This document shows, in pieces, positions 35,903 to 43,729 of a stretch of 43,729 nucleotides of DNA. The stretch is taken from assembly GCF_025403405.1 (NCBI RefSeq), contig NZ_JANEZT010000008.1:1-43729 (forward strand). The letters are read 5' to 3'. Under the pieces are notes generated by a model that was given only the letters and a program-made list of their open reading frames with translations, did no database searches and was not told where the DNA came from. How positions within the stretch are numbered: position 1 is the first letter of the stretch; every line of letters begins with the position of its first letter. The position numbers and the translations under genes are program-made. This DNA is from Frankia tisae (GTDB taxonomy: Bacteria; Actinomycetota; Actinomycetes; Frankiales; Frankiaceae).

Positions 35903-38605
35903 TCAAGGCGGCGGCATCGCCCAGCGGGGCGTCGGGTAGCCCGGCCGAGGCCGCCGTGGCGGATCCAGCGGACCGCTCCCGTTCCCGTTCCCGGTGCCGC
36001 TCCCGTTCCCGTTCCTGGTGCCGGTGCCGGTGCCGGTGCCGATGTGGTCCGGGGTGGCTTCCTGCACCGGCTCGGGCTGGGCCGCCCTGGCGAGCTGGCC
36101 GATCTGGTCCGGGCGGGCCCGGTGCCCGGTCGCGCTGATTGGCTGGGTCGGCAGGTCGGGACCGCTCGCGTTGTCCGGCCTCGGCCCTGGCCCTGATTCC
36201 GGCGCCGCGTCCCGCCACACGCGCTCGCCCAGCAGGGTGAGCACCGCCGGCATGAGGATCACCCGGATGACGGTGGCGTCGATGAGGATCGCGGCACCGA
36301 GGCCCACCCCGAGCTGCTTCATGCTGACCTGGGACAGTGTCGCGAAGATCGAGAAGACCGCGACCATGATGACCGCCGCGCTCGTCACCACCCCGGCGCT
36401 GCGCCGCACCCCCACCGCCACGGCGTCGCGCATGGACAACCCGGCCGCCCGGGCCTCCCGGACCCGGCTGAGCACGAAGACCTGGTAGTCCATGGACAGC
36501 CCGAACAGCACCACGAACAGCATCAGGGGCAGCCAGTTGGTGACGGCCCCGGTGGAGGTGTAGCCGAGCAGCCCGTCGGCCCAGTGATGCTGGAAGACGG
36601 CGACCAGCAGGCCGTAGGCGGCGCCCACCGACAGCAGGTTCAGCCCGACGGCCACCGCCGCGACGACGGCGCTGCGGAACGCGGCCAGCAGCAGCCCGAA
36701 GGCAAGCACCATCACGAAGCCGATGACCAGCGGGGTCCGGCTGTTGAGGCGGGCGTTGAAGTCCGCGGAGCCGGCCGTCGTGCCGGTGACGTCGGCGCGC
36801 AGGCCCGGCGTGGCGCCGATGGTCGCCGGGATCACCGTGGACCGCAGCGTGTGCAGGGCCCGCACGGACTCCCCGTCCGTGCCGCTGCCCGCGATCGGAA
36901 TCTTTACCCGGGCGACGCGATGGTCGGCGGTGACCGTGACGACCACCGGCTCGAACATCCGGCCGCTGGCGATCGCCCGGGTGCGCAGCGCGTCGATGGC
37001 CGCCCGCACCTGCGGGGTGGTGACGTCGGTGCTGCCTGTGCTGCCGTTGCCGGAGACGACCACCGCGGCGGCCACCTCGCCGCCGGGGAAGGCCGTGGAG
37101 AGCCGGTCGTAGGTCTTCATGATCGGCAGGTTCTTCGGGATGTCGTCGAGGCCAGGTTCGGCGGTGTGCATCCCGAGCGCGGGCAGGGCCAGCAGCACCA
37201 GCAGGCCGGCCGCGACCGCGGCGACCGGCCCGGGCCGGTGCAGCAGCCGACCCATGATCCCTGGCCTGGCCAGCTGCGCCTGGTAGGCGCGTCGCCGCGC
37301 GAGCAGCTCGTCCCCGGGGCCGTGGACGGCGGGATCCAGCGGTTCGACCGGCCCGGTGCCGGCCCGGTCCCGCCGCCTCGCGCGGCGACGACGCCGGGCG
37401 GGCCCGCCCGCACGGCGGTGCCACGGCAGGCGCAGCAGCTCCACCCGGTCGCCGAGCAGCGACAGCAGCGCGGGCAGCACGGTGAGCGACCCGAGCACGG
37501 CCACCAGGACCACGATGATCGTGCCGACCGCGACCCCGGTGAACACGGACAGCCCGGTGATGAACAGGCCCGCCATCGACGCCGCGACCGTCAGACCGGA
37601 GACCAGCACCGCGTGCCCGGACGTCTCGGCGGCGATCTCCAGGGCGCGCTGCGGACCGTGGCCGGCGCCTCGCTCCTCGCGTTCCCGGCGGATGTAGAAC
37701 AGGGCGTAGTCGACGCCGACCGCGAGCCCGATGAGCAGCATCACCGAGGTCGCCGTGTCGTCGGTCGGGAACAGCCGGCTGGCGAAGGCGACCAGGCCGA
37801 GCGCCCCGACGAAGGCGGTCAGCGCCAACCCCATCGGGATCACCGCGGCGACCACCGCGCCGAACACGGCCAGCAGGATGCCGAGGGTGAGCGGGATGGC
37901 GAGCAGCTCGGCGTGGTGGAAGTCATTGCCGACGGTGGCGTCCAGGGCCTTGTCGGCGCTGGCGTCCCCGAACTGTTCGACCGACACGCCAGGATGCGCC
38001 GCGCGGACGGCGGCGACGGCGTCCAGCGTCGGTTCGACCGGCGCCGGATCGTCCTCGGTGCCCTTCAGATCGAAGGCCAGCAGCACCGAGCGCAGGTCGT
38101 GGGAGACCAGGCCGGTGTCGGTGCTCACCCCGGGCAGGGCCAGCGGGCTGCGAAGCGCGGTGGCCACCCCGCTCGCCCGGACCCGCGCGGCGACGTCGGT
38201 CAGCGCCGAACGGATCTGCGGGTCGGCCAGCAGCGCCTGCGGGCTCGCCGCGGGGGTGGTGCGCTGGATCAGGACGTTCTCGTCGGCCGGGTTGACGTAG
38301 CCGTGCTCGGCGAGAATGCGCTGGGCCCGGGCGTCCTGCCCGGTGCTGTAGTCGGTGTCGGCCAGGGTGCGGGTGCCGATCATGCTGCCGAGGGCGATCG
38401 CCAGGACGACGCCCAGCAGCCAGCCGCCGACGGCCAGCCGCCGATGCCGGACACTCCACCGTGCCGCCCGCGCGGCGAGGTGCGTCGGCCGGTCCCCGCC
38501 GGCCGTCGGGCCGTCGGGCCGGCCGGCCTCGGGAAGATCGGGCGGCCGGCCCGGACCGGCTGTCGGACCTGGGGAAACGGCTGGCGGATGGGGCGGCGTC
38601 TGCAT
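35903..38605 (-). CDS. MMPL-family RND transporter
   Basis: 900 aa with the MMPL layout: one membrane segment (about 55-75), an extracytoplasmic domain, five to six segments including GLAVGVDYALFYIRRERE, a basic cytoplasmic loop, then a second half repeating the pattern with LFGLSMDYQVFVLSRVRE. The Asp-Tyr pairs belong to the proton relay of these lipid or hydrophobic compound exporters. The C-terminus is a low-complexity tail alternating Gly with Thr, Asn or Ser, encoded by hexanucleotide repeats. The start ATG 38605 (MQTPPHPPA) is chosen over the longer open frame, which runs through purC. A 19-bp palindrome sits directly before the ATG. The substrate is unknown. Confidence 0.93.
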   Translation of the reverse strand: MQTPPHPPAVSPGPTAGPGRPPDLPEAGRPDGPTAGGDRPTHLAARAARWSVRHRRLAVGGWLLGVVLAIALGSMIGTRTLADTDYSTGQDARAQRILAEHGYVNPADENVLIQRTTPAASPQALLADPQIRSALTDVAARVRASGVATALRSPLALPGVSTDTGLVSHDLRSVLLAFDLKGTEDDPAPVEPTLDAVAAVRAAHPGVSVEQFGDASADKALDATVGNDFHHAELLAIPLTLGILLAVFGAVVAAVIPMGLALTAFVGALGLVAFASRLFPTDDTATSVMLLIGLAVGVDYALFYIRREREERGAGHGPQRALEIAAETSGHAVLVSGLTVAASMAGLFITGLSVFTGVAVGTIIVVLVAVLGSLTVLPALLSLLGDRVELLRLPWHRRAGGPARRRRRARRRDRAGTGPVEPLDPAVHGPGDELLARRRAYQAQLARPGIMGRLLHRPGPVAAVAAGLLVLLALPALGMHTAEPGLDDIPKNLPIMKTYDRLSTAFPGGEVAAAVVVSGNGSTGSTDVTTPQVRAAIDALRTRAIASGRMFEPVVVTVTADHRVARVKIPIAGSGTDGESVRALHTLRSTVIPATIGATPGLRADVTGTTAGSADFNARLNSRTPLVIGFVMVLAFGLLLAAFRSAVVAAVAVGLNLLSVGAAYGLLVAVFQHHWADGLLGYTSTGAVTNWLPLMLFVVLFGLSMDYQVFVLSRVREARAAGLSMRDAVAVGVRRSAGVVTSAAVIMVAVFSIFATLSQVSMKQLGVGLGAAILIDATVIRVILMPAVLTLLGERVWRDAAPESGPGPRPDNASGPDLPTQPISATGHRARPDQIGQLARAAQPEPVQEATPDHIGTGTGTGTRNGNGSGTGNGNGSGPLDPPRRPRPGYPTPRWAMPPP
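35975..36040. repeat. Hexanucleotide repeat tract in the 3' end of the MMPL gene
   Basis: Alternating runs of CCCGTT and GGTGCC units on the plus strand, encoding Gly-Asn/Gly-Thr/Gly-Ser dipeptides in the C-terminal tail of the transporter. The unit length keeps the frame open when copies are gained or lost. Confidence 0.9.
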
Positions 38606-38624
38606 GGAACGACGATCTCGTTCC
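38606..38624. promoter_or_regulatory. 19-bp palindrome immediately upstream of the MMPL start
   Basis: GGAACGA-CGATC-TCGTTCC, perfect 7-bp arms, touching the ATG at 38605. Such a site suits a TetR-type repressor, common for MMPL exporters, or an RNA hairpin over the ribosome site. No regulator gene is adjacent. Confidence 0.5.
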
Positions 38625-38772
38625 CGCCGTTCATGGTCACTGCGGCGAGCTACCGACTTCCCGCTGTGGCCATCCGCCGGCCCAGGGTGGGGCTGTCCCC
38701 ACCGTTGCCTCCCCCGCCAGCAGGTCCGTGCCGCGGCGCGGCGGGCTCGGCTCGGCTGGCGGCGGGCTCGGC

Positions 38773-39684
38773 TCAGCTGGTGGCGAGATAGTCCTTGAAG
38801 GAGATGCCGGTCAGCCGCTCGTACGCCTCGACGTAGCGGGCCCGTGTCGCCTCGACGACGTCGTCCGGCAGCTCCGGCCCCGGCTCGGTCTTGTCCCAGC
38901 CGGTGCCCGTCAGGTAGTCGCGGATGTACTGCTTGTCGAACGACGGCTGGGAGACACCCGGCGACCAGGTGTCCTCCGGCCAGAAGCGCGACGAGTCGGG
39001 GGTGAGCACCTCGTCGGCGAGCCGCAGGGTGCCCTCGGCGTCGTGGCCGAACTCGAACTTCGTGTCCGCGAGCAGGATGCCCCGCTCGGCCGCGAGGTCG
39101 CTGGCCCGGCCGAAGATCTGCAGGGTGAGCCGCTCCAGCTCGGCGGCGAGCTCGTTGCCGACCCGGCCGGCCGCGTCGGCGCGGCTGATGTTCTCGTCGT
39201 GCTGGCCGATCGGGGCCTTCGTCGACGGGGTGTAGATCGTCGACGGCAGCCGGCTGCCGTCGACCAGCCCGGCCGGCAGCGGGTGCCCGCTGACCGCGCC
39301 GGTGCGCTGGTAGTCCTTCAGGCCGCTGCCGGTCAGGTAGCCGCGGGCCACGCACTCGATCAGCACCATGTCCAGCCGGCGGCACAGCATCGACCGGCCG
39401 CGCAGCTGCTCGGTGTACGGCGCGAGCTCGGCCGGGTACTCGTCCACGTTCGAGCTGATGACGTGGGACGGGACGAGGTCGGAGAGCTGGTCGAACCACC
39501 ACAGCGACAGCCCGGTCAGCACTGCGCCCTTGTCGGGAATCTCGGTCGGCAGGACCACGTCGAACGCCGATATGCGGTCGCTGGCGACCAGGAGCACGGC
39601 GTCGTCCCCGACCGCGAACAGCTCCCGTACCTTGCCCGAACCCAGGTGGGTGAGTCCGGCGAACTCCTCATGTGTCAGCGGCAT
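38773..39684 (-). CDS. purC: SAICAR synthetase
   Basis: 303 aa; ATP-dependent addition of aspartate to CAIR in purine synthesis. Signature regions: HLGSGKVRELF near the N-terminus, LLVASDRISAFDVVLPTEIPDKG, VECVARGYL-like IECVARGYLTGSGL, and the ADTKFEFG motif (ILLADTKFEFGHD) followed by LADEVLTPDSSRFWP. It is the longer, about 300-residue form frequent in actinobacteria. The start ATG 39684 matches the family N-terminus (MPLTHEEFAGLTHLGSGKV); an open frame continues to 40542 but shows no family similarity. It is separated from purB/E/D by a plus-strand gene. Confidence 0.97.
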   Translation of the reverse strand: MPLTHEEFAGLTHLGSGKVRELFAVGDDAVLLVASDRISAFDVVLPTEIPDKGAVLTGLSLWWFDQLSDLVPSHVISSNVDEYPAELAPYTEQLRGRSMLCRRLDMVLIECVARGYLTGSGLKDYQRTGAVSGHPLPAGLVDGSRLPSTIYTPSTKAPIGQHDENISRADAAGRVGNELAAELERLTLQIFGRASDLAAERGILLADTKFEFGHDAEGTLRLADEVLTPDSSRFWPEDTWSPGVSQPSFDKQYIRDYLTGTGWDKTEPGPELPDDVVEATRARYVEAYERLTGISFKDYLATS

Positions 39685-39885
39685 GCCCCCGACCGTACCG
39701 ACCCCGGCCACCACCCGTGGCCTGGTGCGTCCCGCGCCATGTTCGCGTACCGATTTGTCCGTTCGAGTCGCTCGGTGCAGTTCGGACGGCCCGTTCTCCG
39801 ACCTGCGGTACCAGCAGCCACCCCCCAGCATGGACCGGGGTCGGCCGGATCCGGCGGCCGGCGCCCGGAAACCGGCGGAGGGCGA

Positions 39886-40413
39886 ATGGCGGGACCATGG
39901 GACGCGGGGCGCCCCGAGCACGGGATCTACGGCACGGTCCTCACCGCGGGCCTGCTCGCCGCGCAGGATCCGCGAGACTACCCGCTGACCGACATCGTCG
40001 TCGATGTCCTCGTCACGGTCACGGTGTTCTGGCTGGCCCACGGCTACGCCCACGCGATTGGCCACCGTCTGAGCGCCGGTCGCGGCCCCGACAACGGTCT
40101 GACCCCGGCCGATGCGTACGCGGATCCCGAGATTCGGGGCCCGCGGTTGGCCTGGGTGGCGCTGGTGGAGAGCTGGCCGCTGGTCCGGGCCTCGATCATC
40201 CCGCTGGGTGTGCTGGTCCTCGCGCGGCTGGTCGGCGCCTCCGTTGACGACGCGCAGGAGGCGGCACTGTGGACGTGCGTCGCCCTGCTGGCCCTCTGGG
40301 GCCTGCGCGCCGGCCGGGCCGCGGGCCTCGACGGCTGGCGGCTCGCCCGCTACGCGACCGGCAGCTCCCTGCTCGGCCTGATCCTCGTCGCCCTGGAGGT
40401 CCTCATCCACTGA
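39886..40413 (+). CDS. Small integral membrane protein, unknown function
   Basis: 175 aa with about four membrane segments (IVVDVLVTVTVFWLAHGYAHAI, about 37-58; LVRASIIPLGVLVLARLVG; ALWTCVALLALWGLRAG; SSLLGLILVALEVLI). Two His residues in the first segment (AHGYAHAIGH) are notable. A cytoplasmic start of about 35 residues precedes them. ATG 39886 has GGAGGG close upstream. No family recognised with confidence. It lies alone between purC and purB on the opposite strand and ends before two strong hairpins. Confidence 0.75.
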   Translation: MAGPWDAGRPEHGIYGTVLTAGLLAAQDPRDYPLTDIVVDVLVTVTVFWLAHGYAHAIGHRLSAGRGPDNGLTPADAYADPEIRGPRLAWVALVESWPLVRASIIPLGVLVLARLVGASVDDAQEAALWTCVALLALWGLRAGRAAGLDGWRLARYATGSSLLGLILVALEVLIH

Positions 40414-40491
40414 CCGTCGTCGACTGATCCCGCTGACCGGCTGCCGCTGACCGGCTACCGGGCTCGGGTCGTTGGGCGGGGAGCTGGGTTG

Positions 40492-40544
40492 CCTTGCCGT
40501 TTGGGGGGGGCGAAACAGGCGCCGAGGCCCCCAAAACGGCAAGG
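40492..40544. terminator. Hairpin terminator between the membrane protein gene and purB
   Basis: CCTTGCCGTTT plus a G-run (40492-40510) pairs with CCCCC-AAAA-CGGCAAGG (40528-40544): about 16 bp with one bulged A and a 20-base loop. It sits between convergent genes (stops at 40413 and 40586). Confidence 0.8.
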
Positions 40545-40548
40545 AAGT

Positions 40549-40574
40549 CCGGGGCCCGGCCGGCCGGGCCCCGG
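40549..40574. terminator. 26-bp perfect palindrome after purB
   Basis: CCGGGGCCCGGCC (40549-40561) is directly followed by its reverse complement GGCCGGGCCCCGG (40562-40574), with no loop. It begins four bases after the previous hairpin and lies 11 bases past the purB stop codon, so it probably ends purB transcription. All bases are G or C. Confidence 0.75.
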
Positions 40575-40585
40575 GACTTGCCGGC

Positions 40586-41893
40586 TCAGGTGAGGGCGGC
40601 GAGGGCGTCGAAGACGGGGCCGAGGCGCTCGGTGTAGCGCTCGGGGCGGCTGACCTCGTCGAGGCGGGCCTCGTCGAGCGGGAGGCCGCGGTCGCCGGCG
40701 TGCTTGCGCAGGGTTTCGCGGAACGGCACGCCGGTCTGCCAGGTCTCCATCGCCGCCGCCTGGGTGATGGCGTAGGCGTCCTCGCGGGACAGGCCCGTCT
40801 CGACCAGCTCCAGCAGCACCGCCGAGGTGTAGACCAGCCCGCCGGTGGCGTCGAGGTTCGCCCGCATCCGCGCTGTGTCGACGACCAGGCCGGTGACCAG
40901 CCGGGTGGTCAGGTGCAGCAGGTAGTCGACGCCGGCGGCGGCGTCCGGCAGGGCGATCCGCTCGGTCGAGGAGTGGGAGATGTCGCGCTCGTGCCAGAGC
41001 GGCACGCCCTCCAGCACCGGGACGTACTGGGCCCGCACGATCCGGGCGAGGCCGGCGATCCGCTCCGACATGATCGGGTTCTTCTTGTGCGGCATCGCCG
41101 AGGAGCCCTTCTGCCCGGAGCCGAACGGCTCGGACAGCTCCCGGACCTCCGTGCGCTGGCCGTGGCGCACCTCCAGTGCGACCGCCTCGCAGACGGTCGC
41201 CAGCCCCGCCAGCGCCGCCACCCAGTTGGCGATGCCGTCGCGCAGCACCACCTGGGTCGCCACCGGCGTCGGGCGCAGGCCCAGCTTGCCGGCGACGTAC
41301 GCCTCGACGTCCGGGGTGATGTTCGAGTACGTCCCCACCGCGCCGGAGATCTTGGCGACGGCGACGTCGGCGCGGGCCGCGCGCAGCCGGTCGCGGCAGC
41401 GGGCGAGGCCGAACGCGAGGTCGGCGACCCGGTGGCCGAAGACGGTCGGCTCGCCGTGGATGCCGTGGGTGCGCCCGACCCGCAGGGTGCCCCGGTGGGC
41501 CAGGCCCAGGTCGCGCAGGGCCGCCACCAGCGTGTCCGCGCGGGCCAGCAGCAGATCGGTCGACTCGACGAGCTGCAGGGCCAGCGCCGTGTCCAGCAGG
41601 TCCGACGACGTCATCCCGAAGTGGACGTAGGCGGCGGCCGAGCGGGGCTCGGTGCGGTCCGCCCAGGCCGACAGGAAGGCGATCACGTCGTGCTGGGTGA
41701 CGGCCTCGATCTCCGCGACCGCTTCGGGCGTGGGAGCGGGGGCCGCCCGGACCGGTGCGACGGAGTCGGCGGGAATCCGGCCGGCGGCGGCGTGCGCCTC
41801 CATGACCAGCACCTCGACCTGGCACCACAGCTCGTACTTGCGTGCCTCGGACCACACCCGGCCCATGTCGGGCAGGGTGTACCGGCCGATCAC
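40586..41893 (-). CDS. purB: Adenylosuccinate lyase
   Basis: 435 aa; splits SAICAR to AICAR plus fumarate and adenylosuccinate to AMP plus fumarate. The fumarase/aspartase signature GSSAMPHKKNP is intact, with FGMTSSDLLDTA and the catalytic His region GRTHGIHGEPTVFGHR. The GTG at 41893 overlaps the purE stop (GTGA), so purD-purE-purB are chained. It completes, with purC, two consecutive aspartate-to-fumarate steps of purine synthesis. Confidence 0.98.
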   Translation of the reverse strand: MIGRYTLPDMGRVWSEARKYELWCQVEVLVMEAHAAAGRIPADSVAPVRAAPAPTPEAVAEIEAVTQHDVIAFLSAWADRTEPRSAAAYVHFGMTSSDLLDTALALQLVESTDLLLARADTLVAALRDLGLAHRGTLRVGRTHGIHGEPTVFGHRVADLAFGLARCRDRLRAARADVAVAKISGAVGTYSNITPDVEAYVAGKLGLRPTPVATQVVLRDGIANWVAALAGLATVCEAVALEVRHGQRTEVRELSEPFGSGQKGSSAMPHKKNPIMSERIAGLARIVRAQYVPVLEGVPLWHERDISHSSTERIALPDAAAGVDYLLHLTTRLVTGLVVDTARMRANLDATGGLVYTSAVLLELVETGLSREDAYAITQAAAMETWQTGVPFRETLRKHAGDRGLPLDEARLDEVSRPERYTERLGPVFDALAALT

Positions 41894-42414
41894 GGCTGGG
41901 CGGCGGCGGTGGCCACCGTGCTCAGGGCGTCCGCCGCGGCCTGCTCGAAGTCGTCCTTGAACGCGGCGAGCCTGAGGCTCAGGTCGGGGTCGGACAATGC
42001 CAGGATCTGAACGGCGAGGATCGCCGCGTTCGTCGAGTTGTTCAGCCCGACGGTGGCGACCGGCACGCCGGGGGGCATCTGGGCGATGGCGAGCATCGAG
42101 TCCATCCCGTCCAACGCTCCACCGGAGATCGGCACCCCGATCACCGGCAGCGTGGTCAGCGCCGCGACGGCCCCGGGCAGCGCCGCGGCCAGGCCTGCCC
42201 CGGCGATGACCACCGAGATGTTCCGAGCCCGCAGCTGGCCGACGTACTCGGCGAGGGTGCGGGGGGCCCGGTGCGCCGACAGCGACACCTGCTCGTACGG
42301 CACGCCGAAACGCTCCAGGGTGGCGCCGGCCTTGCTCATCGTCTGGGTGTCCGACGGCGACCCGAAGACGACGGCCACCCGGGGACGGTCGGGTCCGGTG
42401 CTGCTCTGCGACAC
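41890..42414 (-). CDS. purE: N5-carboxyaminoimidazole ribonucleotide mutase (PurE class I)
   Basis: 174 aa; converts N5-CAIR to CAIR, the substrate of PurC. Motifs: VFGSPSDTQTM, SLSAHRAPRTLAEY (active-site His), AGAGLAAALPGAVAALT and VPISGGALDGMDS. Length and the SAHR motif fit class I, which works with PurK; purK is not in the window. The GTG start at 42414 lies three bases after the purD stop codon. Confidence 0.98.
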   Translation of the reverse strand: MSQSSTGPDRPRVAVVFGSPSDTQTMSKAGATLERFGVPYEQVSLSAHRAPRTLAEYVGQLRARNISVVIAGAGLAAALPGAVAALTTLPVIGVPISGGALDGMDSMLAIAQMPPGVPVATVGLNNSTNAAILAVQILALSDPDLSLRLAAFKDDFEQAAADALSTVATAAAQP

Positions 42415-42417
42415 GCT

Positions 42418-43728
42418 CTACTCCTTCTTTCTTGGCCGCGTCGGGTCCTCGCCCGGCGCGGTGCCCGCGCGATGTACGTCAGCCGCATGACGCATCCGGG
42501 ACGGATCCCCGATATCGGTTCGGTAATGAGCGCCGGCCAGCGAGATCCGGCTGACGGCCTCGTAGGCAGATCCTCGCGCGGACTCCAGGTTGGAGCCGAT
42601 CGCCGTGACGGACAGCACGCGCCCGCCGGACGAGACGACCTGCCCGTCGGTGTCCCGGCGGGTCCCGGCGTGCAGGACGTCGACGCCCATCAGCGCGCCT
42701 GCGGCGGCGAGCCCGCGGATCGGGTCGCCCAGGCGCGGCGCCGCCGGGTAGCCCGGCGCGGCCACGACGACACTGATGGCGGCGCCCGAACGCCACACCG
42801 GCGCGCGGCGCCCCGACAGCACGTCGGTCAGCGGCGTGCTGAGCAGGGCGAGGATGGCCTGCACCTCGGGATCGCCGAAGCGGACGTTGAACTCCACCAC
42901 CCGCGGGCCGCGGGTGGTCAGCGCGAGCCCGGCGTAGAGCAGGCCGGTGAACGGGGTGCCGCGCCGCGCCATCTCGTCCACGGTCGGGCGGATCACCGTC
43001 GCCACGATCTCCGCGGACAGCCCGTGCGACGCCCAGGGCAGCGGGGTGTACGCGCCCATCCCGCCGGTGTTCGGCCCGGTGTCGCCGTCGCCGACCCGCT
43101 TGTGATCCTGAGCGGGTAGCAGCGGCAAAATCGCGCCGGACTCGGTCACGACCGCGAACAGCGAGACCTCCGGGCCGTCGAGATACTCCTCCAGGACGAC
43201 CCGGTCATCCGGGTCACGTAGGCTGGCGCGCACGGCGGCGACGGCGACGTCGCGGTCCTCCGTCACGGTGACACCCTTGCCGGCGGCCAGCCCGTCGTAC
43301 TTCACCACGTACGGCGGACCGAACTCGTCGAGGTCGGCCAGTGCGGGCTCAACCTCGGTGTGGTCGCGGGCGGCGGCTGTGGGAACGCCCGCGGCGGTCA
43401 TGACCCCCTTGGCGAACGCCTTGCTGCCCTCCAGCCGGGCCGCGGCGGCGCTCGGCCCGAACACCGGCAGGCCGCGGGCGCGCAGCTCGTCGACGGCCCC
43501 GGCGACCAGCGGCACCTCCGGACCGATCACGGTGAGATCGGCGCCGACCCGCTCGGCGAGCTCCGCGACCGCGTCCGGGTCGGCGACGTCGAGTGGGCGG
43601 GGTTCGGCGAGCTCCGCCGTGCCGGCGTTGCCCGGCGCGCACACCAGCGCGTCGACCCTCGGGTCGCGAGCGAGCGCCCGGCAGAGGGCGTGCTCGCGCC
43701 CGCCGGAGCCGACGACCAGGACCTTCAT
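42418..43728 (-). CDS. purD: Phosphoribosylamine-glycine ligase (GARS)
   Basis: 436 aa, complete: the ATG is at 43728, one base from the window end. It joins glycine to phosphoribosylamine with ATP. ATP-grasp features: MKVLVVGSGGREHAL at the N-terminus, YVVKYDGLAAGKGV, LLPAQDHKRVGDGDTGPNTGGMGAY and VVEFNVRFGDPE. The tail after about residue 420 is basic and short. It heads the purD-purE-purB run; its promoter lies outside the window. Confidence 0.98.
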   Translation of the reverse strand: MKVLVVGSGGREHALCRALARDPRVDALVCAPGNAGTAELAEPRPLDVADPDAVAELAERVGADLTVIGPEVPLVAGAVDELRARGLPVFGPSAAAARLEGSKAFAKGVMTAAGVPTAAARDHTEVEPALADLDEFGPPYVVKYDGLAAGKGVTVTEDRDVAVAAVRASLRDPDDRVVLEEYLDGPEVSLFAVVTESGAILPLLPAQDHKRVGDGDTGPNTGGMGAYTPLPWASHGLSAEIVATVIRPTVDEMARRGTPFTGLLYAGLALTTRGPRVVEFNVRFGDPEVQAILALLSTPLTDVLSGRRAPVWRSGAAISVVVAAPGYPAAPRLGDPIRGLAAAGALMGVDVLHAGTRRDTDGQVVSSGGRVLSVTAIGSNLESARGSAYEAVSRISLAGAHYRTDIGDPSRMRHAADVHRAGTAPGEDPTRPRKKE

Positions 43729-43729
43729 C

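Noticed and set aside
38606-39502. Upstream extension of the MMPL frame through purC
   Set aside because: It overlaps purC in another frame; the MMPL N-terminus begins plausibly at ATG 38605.
39685-40542. Upstream extension of purC giving a 589-residue protein
   Set aside because: The extra residues match no part of PurC, run antisense through the 39886-40413 membrane protein, and the family N-terminus fits ATG 39684.

Overview
The window is very GC-rich, with G/C third positions, frequent GTG starts, GTGA/ATGA/TGATG gene overlaps and many actinobacterial families (DUF3263, RNHCP, MptB, solitary groEL with CIRCE, clpC, IdeR-type iron box). It reads as chromosomal core sequence of a high-GC actinomycete. 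The low-complexity tandem-repeat style and gene content fit Frankia or a close relative; the genus is an inference. I see no rRNA, tRNA, insertion sequence, prophage or CRISPR array.

Left part (1-9100): the 5' part of groEL with a promoter and tandem CIRCE operators; a threonine synthase-like gene behind a SAM-I riboswitch whose P1 helix runs into the Shine-Dalgarno; a HAD phosphatase; convergent otsA and otsB (trehalose); a translationally coupled DUF3263 - LytR_C pair; an RNHCP zinc-protein gene whose first zinc knuckle lies inverted between 13-bp inverted repeats; and a Glu/Leu/Phe/Val dehydrogenase.

Middle part (9100-25200): a membrane glycosyltransferase block (GT87-like, MptB-like, and an unidentified polytopic protein), then a co-directional minus-strand series: metallophosphoesterase, small Cys-containing protein, a 1165-aa tail-anchored protein resembling GTPase-associated protein 1, a membrane-anchored PP2C phosphatase, and a 2-TM protein with tandem RCK/TrkA-N domains ending in a RyR domain. 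The last four look like a signalling or conflict-type module and are the best candidate for an undescribed system. A TSUP permease closes the region.

Right part (25200-43729): clpC; an FhuF-type iron reductase with an iron box over the -10 of what looks like a leaderless promoter; a secreted SGNH hydrolase; a tightly overlapping panC-panD-nadB-nadC-coaX operon joining CoA and NAD synthesis; an MMPL transporter; and purine genes purC and purD-purE-purB separated by a small plus-strand membrane protein gene.

A recurring oddity is in-frame tandem duplication (12-24 bp units) in unrelated proteins (MptB-like, GAP1-like, NadC, PanC, MMPL), with similar repeats in non-coding gaps.
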